64,000 nt of DNA from JAACEU01 sp043816165 (GCA_043816165.1 JBDRIE010000037.1:1-64000), one strand, 5' to 3'. Shown: positions 17,588 through 25,893, counted from the first letter of the stretch. The notes: a model not told the origin generated them from the sequence alone. Numbers and translations are program-made.

Positions 17588-18826
17588 TTATTCCTCTTTC
17601 TCTTCAACCTCAGTCTCAGCTTTTGGCTCCTCCTTTTCTTCAACCTCAGTCTCAGCTTTTGGCTCCTCCTTTTCTTCAACCTCAGTCTCAGCTTTTGGCA
17701 CCTCCTTTTCTTTCTTCTCCGCCTTTTCACTCATTGCCTTGATAGAAAGCGCAACCCTATGGTCATCAGGATCTATTTGAATAATCTTTGCTTTTACCTT
17801 GTCCCCAACTTTCAACGCTTCTTCATCATCACCTGCTTCATCTCCTTCATTTTCAGTGAGCTCACTAACGTGGATAAGACCATTGATTTCATCATCTAGC
17901 TTAATGAATGCACCAAATGGAGTGATCCTATTAACTTCACCCTCAATAACCGTTCCAACCCTATACTTTTTAGTAGCTTCAATCCATGGATCAGGCACTA
18001 AACGCTTCATTGAAAGACTGATTTTATCTTTTTCTTTACCAATAACGAGAACGTCTACATTGTCATTTAGTTTTCCATAATCATGTGGATCTTTTACGTG
18101 TCCCCAAGCAATTTCAGAAATATGTACAAGTCCCTCTAATCCTCCAAAAGTGACAAAAATACCAAATTTTACAATACCGCTGATATTCCCTTTTAGTTTT
18201 TGACCAACCTCTAATTTGTCGAACGCCTCACCTCTCTTTAGAGCTTCAGCAGCTTTCTCTGACAAAATCAGTTTACCTCCTTCTGTATCAAGATTTATTA
18301 CCTTTACATTCAAAGGCTGACCAACCAGCTTCTGCAATCTATTCAAAATTTCAGTACTGTCTGCGCCATCTACACGTGGATAGTGAAGAGGGGCTAATTG
18401 TGAAACAGGGATAAATCCTTTGATCCCGTCTATATTTAGAAGCAATCCACCTTTGTTTGCCTCGGTTGCGCTAACAGAAATTGGCTCGCCGGTATCAAAT
18501 GCATTTACAAATTTATACCATGTTTTTTCCTGACTCGCTTTACGTAGAGAAAGAACAACGAGACCATCCTCGTTCTCCTCTTCAAGAATATACACAGAGA
18601 CTTCGTCACCAGGTTTTATAGATTTTATTGTCCCGGAGCTGTCGTGAGCTTCTTGTCCGGCAATTACACCGGTTGAAAGTCCATCCATATCAACCAGAAC
18701 TTTATTTTTTGAAACAGAAATTACCACACCGTTCACGAGCGTACCCGGAGCAGGAGTTTGTATTTCTTGAGCACCCGTCATTAATTTATCCATGACAGGA
18801 CTGTTGTCTGTATAAACAGTAACCAT
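17588..18826 (-). CDS. rpsA: Small ribosomal subunit protein bS1
   Basis: A 412-residue protein with four S1 RNA-binding OB domains (about residues 25-95, 110-195, 205-275 and 290-370). The third and fourth are best conserved: GISGIVKFGIFVTFGGLEGLVHISEI-type and GEVNRITPFGAFIKLDDEINGLIHVSEL-type cores. E. coli S1 has six. The C-terminus is a Lys/Glu tail containing three copies of the 12-residue unit KAETEVEEKEEP, matching a 36-base DNA tandem repeat. S1 recruits mRNAs without strong Shine-Dalgarno sequences, which fits the A-rich leaders here. Its own leader is about 90 bases with a hairpin, and the start is preceded by AAGGAT. Confidence 0.94.
   Translation of the reverse strand: MVTVYTDNSPVMDKLMTGAQEIQTPAPGTLVNGVVISVSKNKVLVDMDGLSTGVIAGQEAHDSSGTIKSIKPGDEVSVYILEEENEDGLVVLSLRKASQEKTWYKFVNAFDTGEPISVSATEANKGGLLLNIDGIKGFIPVSQLAPLHYPRVDGADSTEILNRLQKLVGQPLNVKVINLDTEGGKLILSEKAAEALKRGEAFDKLEVGQKLKGNISGIVKFGIFVTFGGLEGLVHISEIAWGHVKDPHDYGKLNDNVDVLVIGKEKDKISLSMKRLVPDPWIEATKKYRVGTVIEGEVNRITPFGAFIKLDDEINGLIHVSELTENEGDEAGDDEEALKVGDKVKAKIIQIDPDDHRVALSIKAMSEKAEKKEKEVPKAETEVEEKEEPKAETEVEEKEEPKAETEVEEKEE
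17601..17708. repeat. Three 36-base tandem repeats in rpsA 3' end
   Basis: Three head-to-tail 36-base units (17601-17636, 17637-17672, 17673-17708); the third differs by one base seen (CTCC to CACC). The repeats are in frame and encode KAETEVEEKEEP units of the S1 tail. Being a multiple of three, copy-number change would alter only tail length. Confidence 0.92.
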
Positions 18827-18835
18827 AATCCTTCT

Positions 18836-18890
18836 TTAGCAAGATGTCTTAATATTTAGTAGCTATTTGGAATGTTGATTATCTTGCTAA
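18836..18890 (-). promoter_or_regulatory. Hairpin in the rpsA 5' leader
   Basis: TTAGCAAGAT (18836-18845 on +) and ATCTTGCTAA (18881-18890) are perfect 10-base inverted arms around a 35-base loop. On the minus strand the second arm ends 9 bases before the rpsA ATG and abuts the only SD-like bases (AAGGAT). It may be an autoregulatory S1 leader; this is inference. Confidence 0.55.
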
Positions 18891-18922
18891 TAAAAACACC
18901 AAATTAACCAAACAGCAGGGGG

Positions 18923-18951
18923 ATTATAGGGATACAGTTATAACTAGTCAA
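18923..18951 (-). promoter_or_regulatory. Predicted rpsA promoter
   Basis: On the minus strand TTGACT (18946-18951), 17-base spacer, perfect TATAAT (18923-18928). Initiation near 18915 leaves a leader of about 90 bases, long for this genome, which holds the hairpin described above. Confidence 0.75.
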
Positions 18952-18960
18952 GGATTAAAG

Positions 18961-21546
18961 CTATTTTCCTTTTATAAGGTCAACTCCGTCATCCTTCTTC
19001 ACGATTTTCACCTTATCTCCTTCTTTGAATTCAGAATCCAAAAACTTTGCAGTCAACGGATCTTCAATATACTCTTGGATTGCCCTACGAACAGGACGAG
19101 CACCGTATTTTGGATCATAACTCTTCACCGAAAGGACCTCCAGAGCTCCTGGAGTAATAGTCAAAGTGATATTCTTTTGATTCAATCGGTCTTCCAGATA
19201 ACCAAGGTGTAGTTTAACGATTTTCTTAATATCCGGATTTGTTAGTGCTCTAAACACTACGACTTTGTCTATTCTGTTCAAGAATTCCGGTCTAAAGTGA
19301 TCTTTGAGCTCTTTCAAGATTTCACCTTTCATCTCTTCAAAATCCTCATTTGCTCGCTCCACTTCTTTCAAATCAGACGCGAATCCGATAGGAGCCGCTT
19401 TTTCAGTAAGCTTTTTAGCACCAATATTTGACGTCATAACGATAATTGTGTTTCTAAAATCTACTTTTCGACCTTTTGCATCCGTTAATTCACCATCCTC
19501 AAGGATTTGGAGTAAAAGGTTGAATACATCAGGATGTGCTTTTTCAATTTCATCGAAAAGAACTACGCTATACGGTTTTCTCCTAACCGCCTCTGTTAAT
19601 TGGCCACCATCGTCATAGCCTACATATCCCGCAGTTGCACCAACCAGCCTTGAAGTATTATGCCTTTCCATAAACTCACTCATATCTATTTTGATAAGAG
19701 CACCTTTGTCGTTGTATACCTCTGCGGCGATAGTTTTTACTAATTCAGTTTTACCGACACCGGTTGGTCCCATAAAGATAAATGAGCCAATTGGGCGTTT
19801 TTCATCTGCAAAGCCTGCTCTGGATCTTCGTATAGCCCTGGAAACAGCCTCAATAGCTTCGTCTTGTCCAATAATATGCTTTTTCAACGACTTTTCCAGT
19901 GCCTTTAGTCGCGTGATATCATTTTTAACAAGTCTGGTTACCGGAACTCCGGTCATAGCTGATACTATCCCTGCAATTTCATCGGCAGAAACCATTTCTC
20001 GCTTTTCTCTTGGTATTTTTACGAATTTTTGTTCATCAATTAGTTTAACAACTTCAAGCTCCTGATTTCTAAGCTCAGCCGCTTTTTCATAATTTTGTTG
20101 CGAAACACAATCTTCTTTCTTTTTGATAATTGAAGTTAATTTCTTTTGAAATTTTCTGATTTTATCGTTATTTCCTTTATTCAATATTCTCTTTTTCGCA
20201 GCAGCCTCATCGATAAGGTCAATTGCTTTATCCGGTAAGAATCGATCATTAATATATCTTTTTGATAATGTTACAGCTGCAATTAATGCGTCATCAGAAA
20301 TAATAAGATTATGATGATCCTCAAACGGTTCACGAATTCCCTTTAAAATTTCCAAAGTTTCCTCAACTGAAGTTTCATCCACAATTACGGGTTGAAAACG
20401 TCTCTCAAGTGCAGGATCCTTTTCGATATTTTTTCTATACTCACTTGTGGTGGTAGCACCGATAGCCTGTACTTTCCCTCTGGATAAAGCCGGTTTTAGG
20501 ATATTCGCGGCATCGAGACTTCCCTCAGCACTCCCGGCCCCCATAACGGTATGCAGCTCATCGATAAACAGAATCACATTTTCCTGGGAAGCAGCCTCAT
20601 CTAATATTTGTTTAATTCTTTCCTCAAATTCACCTCTATACTTAGTCCCGGCAACGACAGAAGCCATAGATAGAGACAGAATTTTTTTATCAAGCATATT
20701 ATCCGGGACATCTTCATTTGCGATAGCTTGAGCAAGCCCCTCACAAACAGCTGTTTTACCAACTCCGGATTCACCTATAATCACAGGATTATTTTTAGTT
20801 TTTCTGGACAGAATACTGATAGTTCGCTCAATTTCCTTTTCCCTCCCAATAATCGGATCTATTTTTCCATTTCTAACCTCTTCAACAAGGTCATTAGTAA
20901 AATAATCCAATGCTGGGGTGCTGGATTTCTTATCTTTCTTCTCTTTTTTATATTCAGCAGTTTCCTTTTGTTGACCTGAAAGTACTCCTTGCAAACCTGA
21001 TAAAAAGAATTCCAGAGGATTCATCATTTGAGAGTTCTTTGGTGGCATTCCATTTTCGCTCATTGGGGTTTCTTGAGTGGTCCCTGTCTTTGCGCGTTCA
21101 AATATCTCCATTATTTGCTCTTTGATATCAGAAGGTGACACCTTCATATTCTCCAAAATTACTGTTGCGGCTGTATTGTCTTGAGAAACCAATGAATACA
21201 GAAGATGTTCTGTTCCGACAAAAGAATGTCCAAAACCATGCGCCGTTTTGACAGCTTCCTCTATGACTTCTTTAGCAAATCCACTTAGTCCTCCAGATTC
21301 GCTTTTTTGCGAAGATGGGGGATTAGTACGTCCTACCGTTTTCAGAACCAGATTCACGTTCTCAAGAGAAACGCCAAAATTTAGCAAGATCGACGCACCC
21401 AAAGAGTTCTCTTGTGAGAGGATACCTATAAGCACATGCTCGGTACCTACATAACTCAGTTTGGATTCCTTAGCCTTTTCTTGAGCTACAATAAGAGCCC
21501 TCTTGGCTTCTTTGGTGAACTTATTAAAATTACTGAAATCAGTCAT
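18961..21546 (-). CDS. clpC: ClpC-type AAA+ ATPase (ATP-dependent Clp protease ATP-binding subunit)
   Basis: An 861-residue Hsp100 unfoldase. Two N-terminal Clp repeats (about residues 1-145, with KLSYVGTEHVLIGILS and FVGTEHLLYSLVSQ) precede the first AAA+ module (Walker A GESGVGKTA, Walker B VILFIDELHTVMGAGSAEG). A UVR-like middle segment follows (KKEDCVSQQNYEKAAELRNQE), then the second AAA+ module (GPTGVGKTE, VVLFDEIEKAHPDVF) and a ClpB_D2-small C-terminus. The UVR motif plus short middle domain makes it ClpC rather than ClpB. A perfect CIRCE overlapping a consensus promoter upstream shows HrcA heat-shock control. No Shine-Dalgarno sequence precedes the ATG. Confidence 0.97.
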   Translation of the reverse strand: MTDFSNFNKFTKEAKRALIVAQEKAKESKLSYVGTEHVLIGILSQENSLGASILLNFGVSLENVNLVLKTVGRTNPPSSQKSESGGLSGFAKEVIEEAVKTAHGFGHSFVGTEHLLYSLVSQDNTAATVILENMKVSPSDIKEQIMEIFERAKTGTTQETPMSENGMPPKNSQMMNPLEFFLSGLQGVLSGQQKETAEYKKEKKDKKSSTPALDYFTNDLVEEVRNGKIDPIIGREKEIERTISILSRKTKNNPVIIGESGVGKTAVCEGLAQAIANEDVPDNMLDKKILSLSMASVVAGTKYRGEFEERIKQILDEAASQENVILFIDELHTVMGAGSAEGSLDAANILKPALSRGKVQAIGATTTSEYRKNIEKDPALERRFQPVIVDETSVEETLEILKGIREPFEDHHNLIISDDALIAAVTLSKRYINDRFLPDKAIDLIDEAAAKKRILNKGNNDKIRKFQKKLTSIIKKKEDCVSQQNYEKAAELRNQELEVVKLIDEQKFVKIPREKREMVSADEIAGIVSAMTGVPVTRLVKNDITRLKALEKSLKKHIIGQDEAIEAVSRAIRRSRAGFADEKRPIGSFIFMGPTGVGKTELVKTIAAEVYNDKGALIKIDMSEFMERHNTSRLVGATAGYVGYDDGGQLTEAVRRKPYSVVLFDEIEKAHPDVFNLLLQILEDGELTDAKGRKVDFRNTIIVMTSNIGAKKLTEKAAPIGFASDLKEVERANEDFEEMKGEILKELKDHFRPEFLNRIDKVVVFRALTNPDIKKIVKLHLGYLEDRLNQKNITLTITPGALEVLSVKSYDPKYGARPVRRAIQEYIEDPLTAKFLDSEFKEGDKVKIVKKDDGVDLIKGK

Positions 21547-21670
21547 AATCTGTTTGTTTTAAGTTAAATATTTTTTGAAATTCATACAATTCTAGCATAA
21601 AATGTGCTTCCTTGGAACTCCAATAGCTAATCTATCCTTTACGAATTTTAGAATGATTGTGATATGGCAA

Positions 21671-21697
21671 TTAGCACTCTTGATTATAGAGTGCTAA
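21671..21697. promoter_or_regulatory. CIRCE operator (HrcA binding site)
   Basis: TTAGCACTC (21671-21679), nine bases, GAGTGCTAA (21689-21697): an exact match to the CIRCE consensus bound by the heat-shock repressor HrcA. It covers the -10 of the clpC promoter, so binding would block initiation. hrcA itself is not in the window. Confidence 0.97.
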
Positions 21698-21711
21698 TGA
21701 AGCAATGTCAA
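21683..21711 (-). promoter_or_regulatory. Consensus clpC promoter
   Basis: Minus strand: TTGACA (21706-21711), 17-base spacer, TATAAT (21683-21688). Both boxes are perfect. Initiation near 21676 gives a leader of about 130 bases. The unusually strong promoter fits a gene held down by a repressor. Confidence 0.9.
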
Positions 21712-21720
21712 ATGGGGAAA

Positions 21721-22947
21721 TTATTCTTCTTCGATTGCAAAAAGACTGTTAGCCATATATAGCATAATGTCTTTATATTCAGGATTCCCCGAGATCATAA
21801 AAGTCTTAGCTTCAAGGGTTGTATACACTGTATAAAGACTCCCGGACTGTACAACAGTCAACGTCTTTCCATCACCTGCGATAGTTGATCCGGCTGGAAC
21901 ATCTCCGGAAATAACATCCAAAGAAATCAACTCATTATTGTCGGTTATCGGTTCATCGTTAAATCCGTAATGACGAATAACATCTGCATTTCCGGATGAC
22001 CCGGCATAATACCAACTGGCAGGGTACTTACCTGCAAACAAATGTGGCAAACTCTCAAAAGTTGCAAATTTCATATCCGGGACTGTCATATTCTCGTCAG
22101 TCTCATCAACTAAAGGTTCATCACTCTCATCGTCTCCAAAGTCCAGCTCCACATCCTCCTCTGCGTCTTCTGTATCAAAATCCTCATCTTCCACAGTAAA
22201 TCCGGTAAATTTGAATTCTGACAACATTTCAGCGAAGTTGTTTCGAGTATCAGACTCAGTATTTTCGCTATAAAGCAGCTCAATTGTGTAGATAAAACCA
22301 CTTCTATATACGTGATAAGTTTCACCACCAAGCACATCCACATACAAAGCATCCAAAGGAGTTGACCCGATTTTTCTGATAGTAGAGGCGAAATCATCCA
22401 TCTCTACGTATGTTTTAGATGCATAGTCAAAAATAGCAGACCCTTCCTCTTCTCCTTCCGGAGTAACAACCGGTTCATATTGGAATAATTCCTGCGAAAT
22501 TTGAAAAGTGGACTCGTCAGGAGCTGTAAATTCTATCAAAGAATCGGTTTCTGTAACTTCATAATTGTCATAAACCGCTAATTGTACGCCAAAATCCGTA
22601 TTTTTGAACTCAACCAACTCAGGATCCTTTTCTATCTCATGCAAAGCCTCGACTACAGAAATTCCGGTCACCTCAAACACTCCATCATCTTGATTCAAAA
22701 AACCAATCACTTGAACTCTATTTTCCAAATAATTATTGCTGGAAAGATTAACAGATAGGCTCCTGATCGGCGTATCAGCAATACCATCGTTAAGCAAATG
22801 AGTCCCTGCCACGGAATCATTAGTAGACTGTTCTGACAATATACCGGTCAAGGTTGTTAATTCAGGTTCATCTTTAAAAGCATCGTCAATTCCACAACCC
22901 GCAACAAAAACAAGTAAAGCACCAAACACTAGAGCTAATTTTTTCAT
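21721..22947 (-). CDS. Lipoprotein of unknown function
   Basis: A 408-residue protein with a lipoprotein signal peptide (MKKLALVFGALLVFVAGC; lipobox VAGC at about residues 15-18). The mature part contains a beta-rich region (about 30-110, LTGILSEQS ... RVQVIGFLNQDDGVFEVTGISVV, resembling an OB-like fold), a central region, a strongly acidic linker (about 255-285, Asp/Glu-rich) and a C-terminal domain with FAGKYPASWYYAG, reminiscent of PsbP-like or DUF-type surface domains. I do not recognise a named family. It has its own promoter and lies between ruvB and clpC. Confidence 0.75.
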   Translation of the reverse strand: MKKLALVFGALLVFVAGCGIDDAFKDEPELTTLTGILSEQSTNDSVAGTHLLNDGIADTPIRSLSVNLSSNNYLENRVQVIGFLNQDDGVFEVTGISVVEALHEIEKDPELVEFKNTDFGVQLAVYDNYEVTETDSLIEFTAPDESTFQISQELFQYEPVVTPEGEEEGSAIFDYASKTYVEMDDFASTIRKIGSTPLDALYVDVLGGETYHVYRSGFIYTIELLYSENTESDTRNNFAEMLSEFKFTGFTVEDEDFDTEDAEEDVELDFGDDESDEPLVDETDENMTVPDMKFATFESLPHLFAGKYPASWYYAGSSGNADVIRHYGFNDEPITDNNELISLDVISGDVPAGSTIAGDGKTLTVVQSGSLYTVYTTLEAKTFMISGNPEYKDIMLYMANSLFAIEEE

Positions 22948-22976
22948 ATATCAAATATTAAATTTAACAAACGCAA

Positions 22977-23004
22977 TTATATAAAAGTAAACTATCTTTG
23001 TAAA
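22977..23004 (-). promoter_or_regulatory. Predicted promoter of the lipoprotein gene
   Basis: Minus strand: TTTACA (22999-23004), 16-base spacer, TATAAT (22977-22982). It overlaps the 3' end of ruvB, so the lipoprotein can be expressed apart from ruvB. The leader of about 22 bases is AT-rich without an SD. Confidence 0.55.
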
Positions 23005-24005
23005 CTAAGATGATCGACTGCCCGTTTGGTAGCAATTCGACCCCTGGACGTTCTCTCCAGAAATCCAAGTTGGATCAGAAAAGGCTCATAAATATCTTCA
23101 ACAGTTCCTTGTTCTTCACAAATGGCAGCGGCAAGGGTATTTAAACCCACCGGACCACCATCGAATTTATCGATAATAATAGATAAAATCTCCCTGTCCG
23201 TCATGTCCAAGCCCAAATCGTCAATCCCCACCGCCTTAAGAGCCTCATTTACGATGTTTACGTCAATAATAGAGCCATTTTTTACATCTGCGAAATCTCG
23301 AACCCTTTTCAACAAGCGATTAGCTATTCTCGGAGTTTGTCTACATGATTTCGAAAGGATGTTAGCCATTTTTTCATCTATATTGCATTCCAAAATACCT
23401 GCTGATCTCAAAATAATATTCTTTATGTCTTCATTTGTATAAAATTGAAGTTTAAAAACATTTCCAAATCTGGACCTCAAAGGAGCAGATAGCATATTCA
23501 TCTTTGTTGTCGCGCCAATCAATGTAAATTTTGGGAGATTAATACGCATATTTCGCGCTGAGGGGCCTTTTCCAATAATAATATCAATCCCAAAATCCTC
23601 CATTGCCGTGTAAAGAACCTCTTCCACAACAGGTTTCAAGCGATGTATTTCATCAATAAATAAAATATCATTTTCTTGTAAATTTGAAATTATTGAAGCC
23701 ACATCTCCTTGTTTTTCCAGAGCAGGGCCTGATGTAACCTTCATACTTGACCCTATTTCTTTTGATATAATGCCCGCCAATGTGGTTTTTCCAAGACCGG
23801 GAGCTCCATGCAATAAAATATGATCCAATGAGTCATTTCGCTTCTTTGCCGCTTTGATGGAAATATTTAGATTACCTTTTATCACTTTTTGCCCAATATA
23901 CTCATCAAACGATTTCGGGCGAAGAGTATTTTCAAATTGCGAACTGCTATTATTCGCAAGAGGGGATAGAACCTTTTCGGCTTTTTCTTTATTACTTTCG
24001 ATCAT
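22992..24005 (-). CDS. ruvB: Holliday junction branch migration ATPase RuvB
   Basis: A 337-residue AAA+ motor that drives branch migration with RuvA. Seen are LRPKSFDEYIGQKVIKGNL, Walker A LHGAPGLGKTTLAGII, Walker B DILFIDEIHRLKPVVEEVLYTAMEDF, sensor 1 FTLIGATTKMNMLSAPLRSRFG and the winged-helix C-terminus TVEDIYEPFLIQLGFLERTSRGRIAT. The start is taken at ATG 24005 (MIESNKEKAEK), which overlaps the end of the PH-domain gene by 14 bases. RuvA and RuvC are not in the window. Confidence 0.96.
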   Translation of the reverse strand: MIESNKEKAEKVLSPLANNSSSQFENTLRPKSFDEYIGQKVIKGNLNISIKAAKKRNDSLDHILLHGAPGLGKTTLAGIISKEIGSSMKVTSGPALEKQGDVASIISNLQENDILFIDEIHRLKPVVEEVLYTAMEDFGIDIIIGKGPSARNMRINLPKFTLIGATTKMNMLSAPLRSRFGNVFKLQFYTNEDIKNIILRSAGILECNIDEKMANILSKSCRQTPRIANRLLKRVRDFADVKNGSIIDVNIVNEALKAVGIDDLGLDMTDREILSIIIDKFDGGPVGLNTLAAAICEEQGTVEDIYEPFLIQLGFLERTSRGRIATKRAVDHLSLQR

Positions 24006-24483
24006 GTAAATTTCTCGTTGAAAAAATATAATTTCTAACGCCTTCCGGATCAGGTGCGTCTTTGAATTCAATTGTGACGTAAGAACTCGGAGTATCTAAT
24101 CGGAGTAAACCATAATCAAAAATCCAAAACCTGGACAAGATTCCTTTTTCTTCCGTCTGTACATCTTGAATATCTTTCAAAAAAGCCTCTGCCTCGTCTC
24201 TTACAGTCAGATATTTCCAATCTATATGGATTATCCTTTCATTAGTAATAATTACTTTATCCAACCAATAAATAAGAGAAACGTATATCAAAACCAAAGT
24301 AAACAGCGTAAATACCATCAAGTGCAAAATAACAGCCCATTTCGTAGATAAAACCGGGCTAAACAAAAACAACATCAAGAAAAATGGAAAACTACCAAGT
24401 ATAACCTTTAAAACATCCAATACAAAAGGCGTTGGATGATGATGTATGACTTTAATAATTCGTTCCCCTTCACGTAATCGCAT
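23992..24483 (-). CDS. Membrane PH-domain protein (bPH2/YdbS-like)
   Basis: A 163-residue protein. Two membrane helices (about residues 25-45 and 52-72) are followed by a bacterial pleckstrin-homology-like domain (YWLDKVIITNERIIHIDWKYL ... FLKDIQDVQTEEKGILSRFWIFDYGLLRLDTPSSYVTIEFKDAPDPEGVRNYI). The latter is typical of bPH2/YdbS-family membrane proteins of unknown role, possibly lipid or envelope sensing. The last 14 bases overlap ruvB. Its start is only 20 bases from the divergent CPBP gene, so promoter elements must lie in or very near the coding sequences. Confidence 0.85.
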   Translation of the reverse strand: MRLREGERIIKVIHHHPTPFVLDVLKVILGSFPFFLMLFLFSPVLSTKWAVILHLMVFTLFTLVLIYVSLIYWLDKVIITNERIIHIDWKYLTVRDEAEAFLKDIQDVQTEEKGILSRFWIFDYGLLRLDTPSSYVTIEFKDAPDPEGVRNYIFSTRNLHDRK

Positions 24484-24503
24484 AATAATTGTAGAATATA
24501 ACC

Positions 24504-25244
24504 ATGAAAAAGTATTTTCAAGCGCCCTGGAACACCAAGGACATTATTATAACCATATTAGTTGTAATTGGTCTACTCGGAATCTCTCTTTATGCGATGG
24601 ATGTTTTTAATGTTAAGGAATTTATCGAAGGCTCAAAGAGCAGAGGACTATGGTTATTGCTTGTATTTGTGTTCCAATGGGTATTGATTGCGGCTCCAAT
24701 ATTGGTGCTTACAGGAATAAAATACAAGTTTAGCTTCAAGAATTTTGGAATAAATAAGGTAAGCGTTTGGAATATTATAAAACTGGTGGCTTCAGGATAT
24801 TTATTATTTTTGGGAATCTCTTTCATAGTATATTTATTAACATTATATACAGACATCAGAATCCCGGGATATCAAGTCCAGGAGCGGATATTGCCTTTAT
24901 TTGGCGATAATGTTTTAGCCCTAATAATTTCAGGAGTATTGATAATTGCTGTGGCACCGGTTATAGAAGAAGTCTTCTTTAGAGGATTTTTGTTGCGATC
25001 GTTGTCAAATAAAATGGGTATTTTTTATGGGAGCATACTTACAGCTCTCATATTCGCACTACTACATTTACAGCCGAGCTCAATCATCCCTGTATTTATA
25101 CTTGGATTGATCATAAATTCACTTGTAATCAAGAGTAAATCGATAATTCCCGCCATCGCATTCCACGCTTTCAACAATGCAGTAGCCTTCACTATCGAGT
25201 TATTGATCCTAAAAGAAGTTGTAAAAATTGAAGAAATAGTATAG
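24504..25244 (+). CDS. CPBP-family intramembrane metalloprotease
   Basis: A 246-residue multi-pass membrane protein with about seven to eight hydrophobic segments. The C-terminal half has the CPBP (Abi/Rce1) motifs: APVIEEVFFRGFLLRSL (EExxxR), FALLHL (His) and AIAFHAFNNAVAF (HxxxN). These residues form the glutamate protease site in Rce1 relatives. Bacterial members process or protect against peptides, or work in envelope maturation; the substrate here is unknown. It begins 21 bases from the start of the divergent PH-domain gene and is followed by tRNA-Arg. Confidence 0.9.
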   Translation: MKKYFQAPWNTKDIIITILVVIGLLGISLYAMDVFNVKEFIEGSKSRGLWLLLVFVFQWVLIAAPILVLTGIKYKFSFKNFGINKVSVWNIIKLVASGYLLFLGISFIVYLLTLYTDIRIPGYQVQERILPLFGDNVLALIISGVLIIAVAPVIEEVFFRGFLLRSLSNKMGIFYGSILTALIFALLHLQPSSIIPVFILGLIINSLVIKSKSIIPAIAFHAFNNAVAFTIELLILKEVVKIEEIV

Positions 25245-25268
25245 AAATTTAGCAATATAAACAATTAT

Positions 25269-25345
25269 GCCCGAGTAGCTCAGCTGGATAGAGCAGCGCC
25301 CTTCTAAGGCGAAGGTCACAGGTTCAAATCCTGTCTCGGGTACCA
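25269..25345 (+). tRNA. tRNA-Arg (anticodon TCT)
   Basis: Cloverleaf with acceptor GCCCGAG/CTCGGGT, D-arm GCTC/GAGC, anticodon loop CTTCTAA (anticodon TCT, reading AGA), T-arm ACAGG-TTCAAAT-CCTGT and an encoded CCA end (25343-25345). The GC-rich cassette begins just downstream, but I see no duplicated tRNA end that would mark an att site. Confidence 0.97.
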
Positions 25346-25400
25346 TACGCGAGGCTTGCCGAAGGCAAACGTAGAGTCTTTGAAATCCCAAAACAAAGAG

Positions 25401-25429
25401 TTGACAAAAAAGGAAGAATATGGTTAAAT
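25401..25429 (+). promoter_or_regulatory. Predicted promoter of GC-rich cassette A
   Basis: TTGACA (25401-25406), 17-base spacer, TTAAAT (25424-25429). A leader of about 130 bases would follow before the start at 25567, far longer than for native genes. Confidence 0.5.
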
Positions 25430-25507
25430 TCAATGCTTTGTTCCTTGAAAATTTGTACTTATTTTAGTTGATAAAAAGGTGGAGTGAACGGAAAATTTAC
25501 TCTGCTT

Positions 25508-25562
25508 GGTTCGTTTCCCAAATGGAGAAGCGAATCACAGAATACAAACTCACAGAGGAGGA
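25508..25562 (+). promoter_or_regulatory. Cassette A leader hairpin and strong ribosome-binding site
   Basis: GGTTCGTTTCCC (25508-25519) can pair with GGAGAAGCGAATC (25524-25536) across an AAAT loop, with one mismatch and G-U pairs. Then AGAGGAGGAAT ends 5 or so bases before ATG 25567, a near-perfect Shine-Dalgarno sequence. Native genes in the window lack such sites, so this decides the start. Confidence 0.6.
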
Positions 25563-25566
25563 ATCT

Positions 25567-25806
25567 ATGCACTTGAGCATTATTGCGTCCGCTGACCAAG
25601 CGTCAGCCTATTCACTCGGGCATCAGTTCTTGCTGATGTTCGTGATCATCTGTTTAGCGGGGATCTTGGTTTTAGGACTTGTTGTCTATGGGATCGTGCC
25701 CATGATCAAGAACAACCGTTTGACCTTTCGCAAGGAGTCTCACGAACGCTTGCCGCACAGACCCAACGTCCGACGCATCCCGCGTCCACGTGACCAACGG
25801 TACTAG
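25567..25806 (+). CDS. Small single-pass membrane protein of cassette A, unknown function
   Basis: A 79-residue protein from ATG 25567, chosen for the strong AGGAGG upstream; an in-frame TTG at 25468 would add 33 residues but would ignore that site. One membrane helix (about residues 17-41, FLLMFVIICLAGILVLGLVVYGIV) is followed by a basic, Arg/Pro-rich tail (RLPHRPNVRRIPRPRDQRY) likely to face the cytoplasm and able to touch nucleic acid or lipid headgroups. Base composition and codon choice (CGC, CTG, GTC) differ sharply from the AT-rich neighbours. No family is recognised. A 27-residue membrane peptide gene follows after three bases. Confidence 0.65.
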   Translation: MHLSIIASADQASAYSLGHQFLLMFVIICLAGILVLGLVVYGIVPMIKNNRLTFRKESHERLPHRPNVRRIPRPRDQRY

Positions 25807-25809
25807 AGG

Positions 25810-25893
25810 ATGCCGGGAATCACTGAGATCATCGTCGTAGTCGCTATCATAGCGATCGTACTGACCGCATCATTCCTCAAAAAAAAGAGGTAA
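25810..25893 (+). CDS. 27-residue membrane peptide of cassette A
   Basis: Reads MPGITEIIVVVAIIAIVL followed by TASFLKKKR: one hydrophobic helix with a triple-Lys/Arg end. The start is three bases after the preceding stop, with AGAGG just before it, consistent with translational coupling. The size and shape recall small membrane peptides or type I toxins, but no antitoxin RNA is identified, so a toxin role is only a possibility. The GC-rich composition matches the gene before it. Confidence 0.5.
   Translation: MPGITEIIVVVAIIAIVLTASFLKKKR

Noticed and set aside
17601..17708. 36-base repeats as a CRISPR array
   Set aside because: No spacers between units, in-frame coding within rpsA, no cas genes.
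17587..17730. Longer helicase start reading into rpsA repeats (MKRRRRKKRRC...)
   Set aside because: This segment is the shadow of the S1 Lys/Glu tail in another frame; MELNPEQ at 17586 matches the family N-terminus.
25209..25433. Minus-strand frame of 74 codons over tRNA-Arg
   Set aside because: It is antisense to the tRNA; the peptide contains ETGFEPVTFALEGRCS, a familiar artefact of translating tRNA genes backwards.
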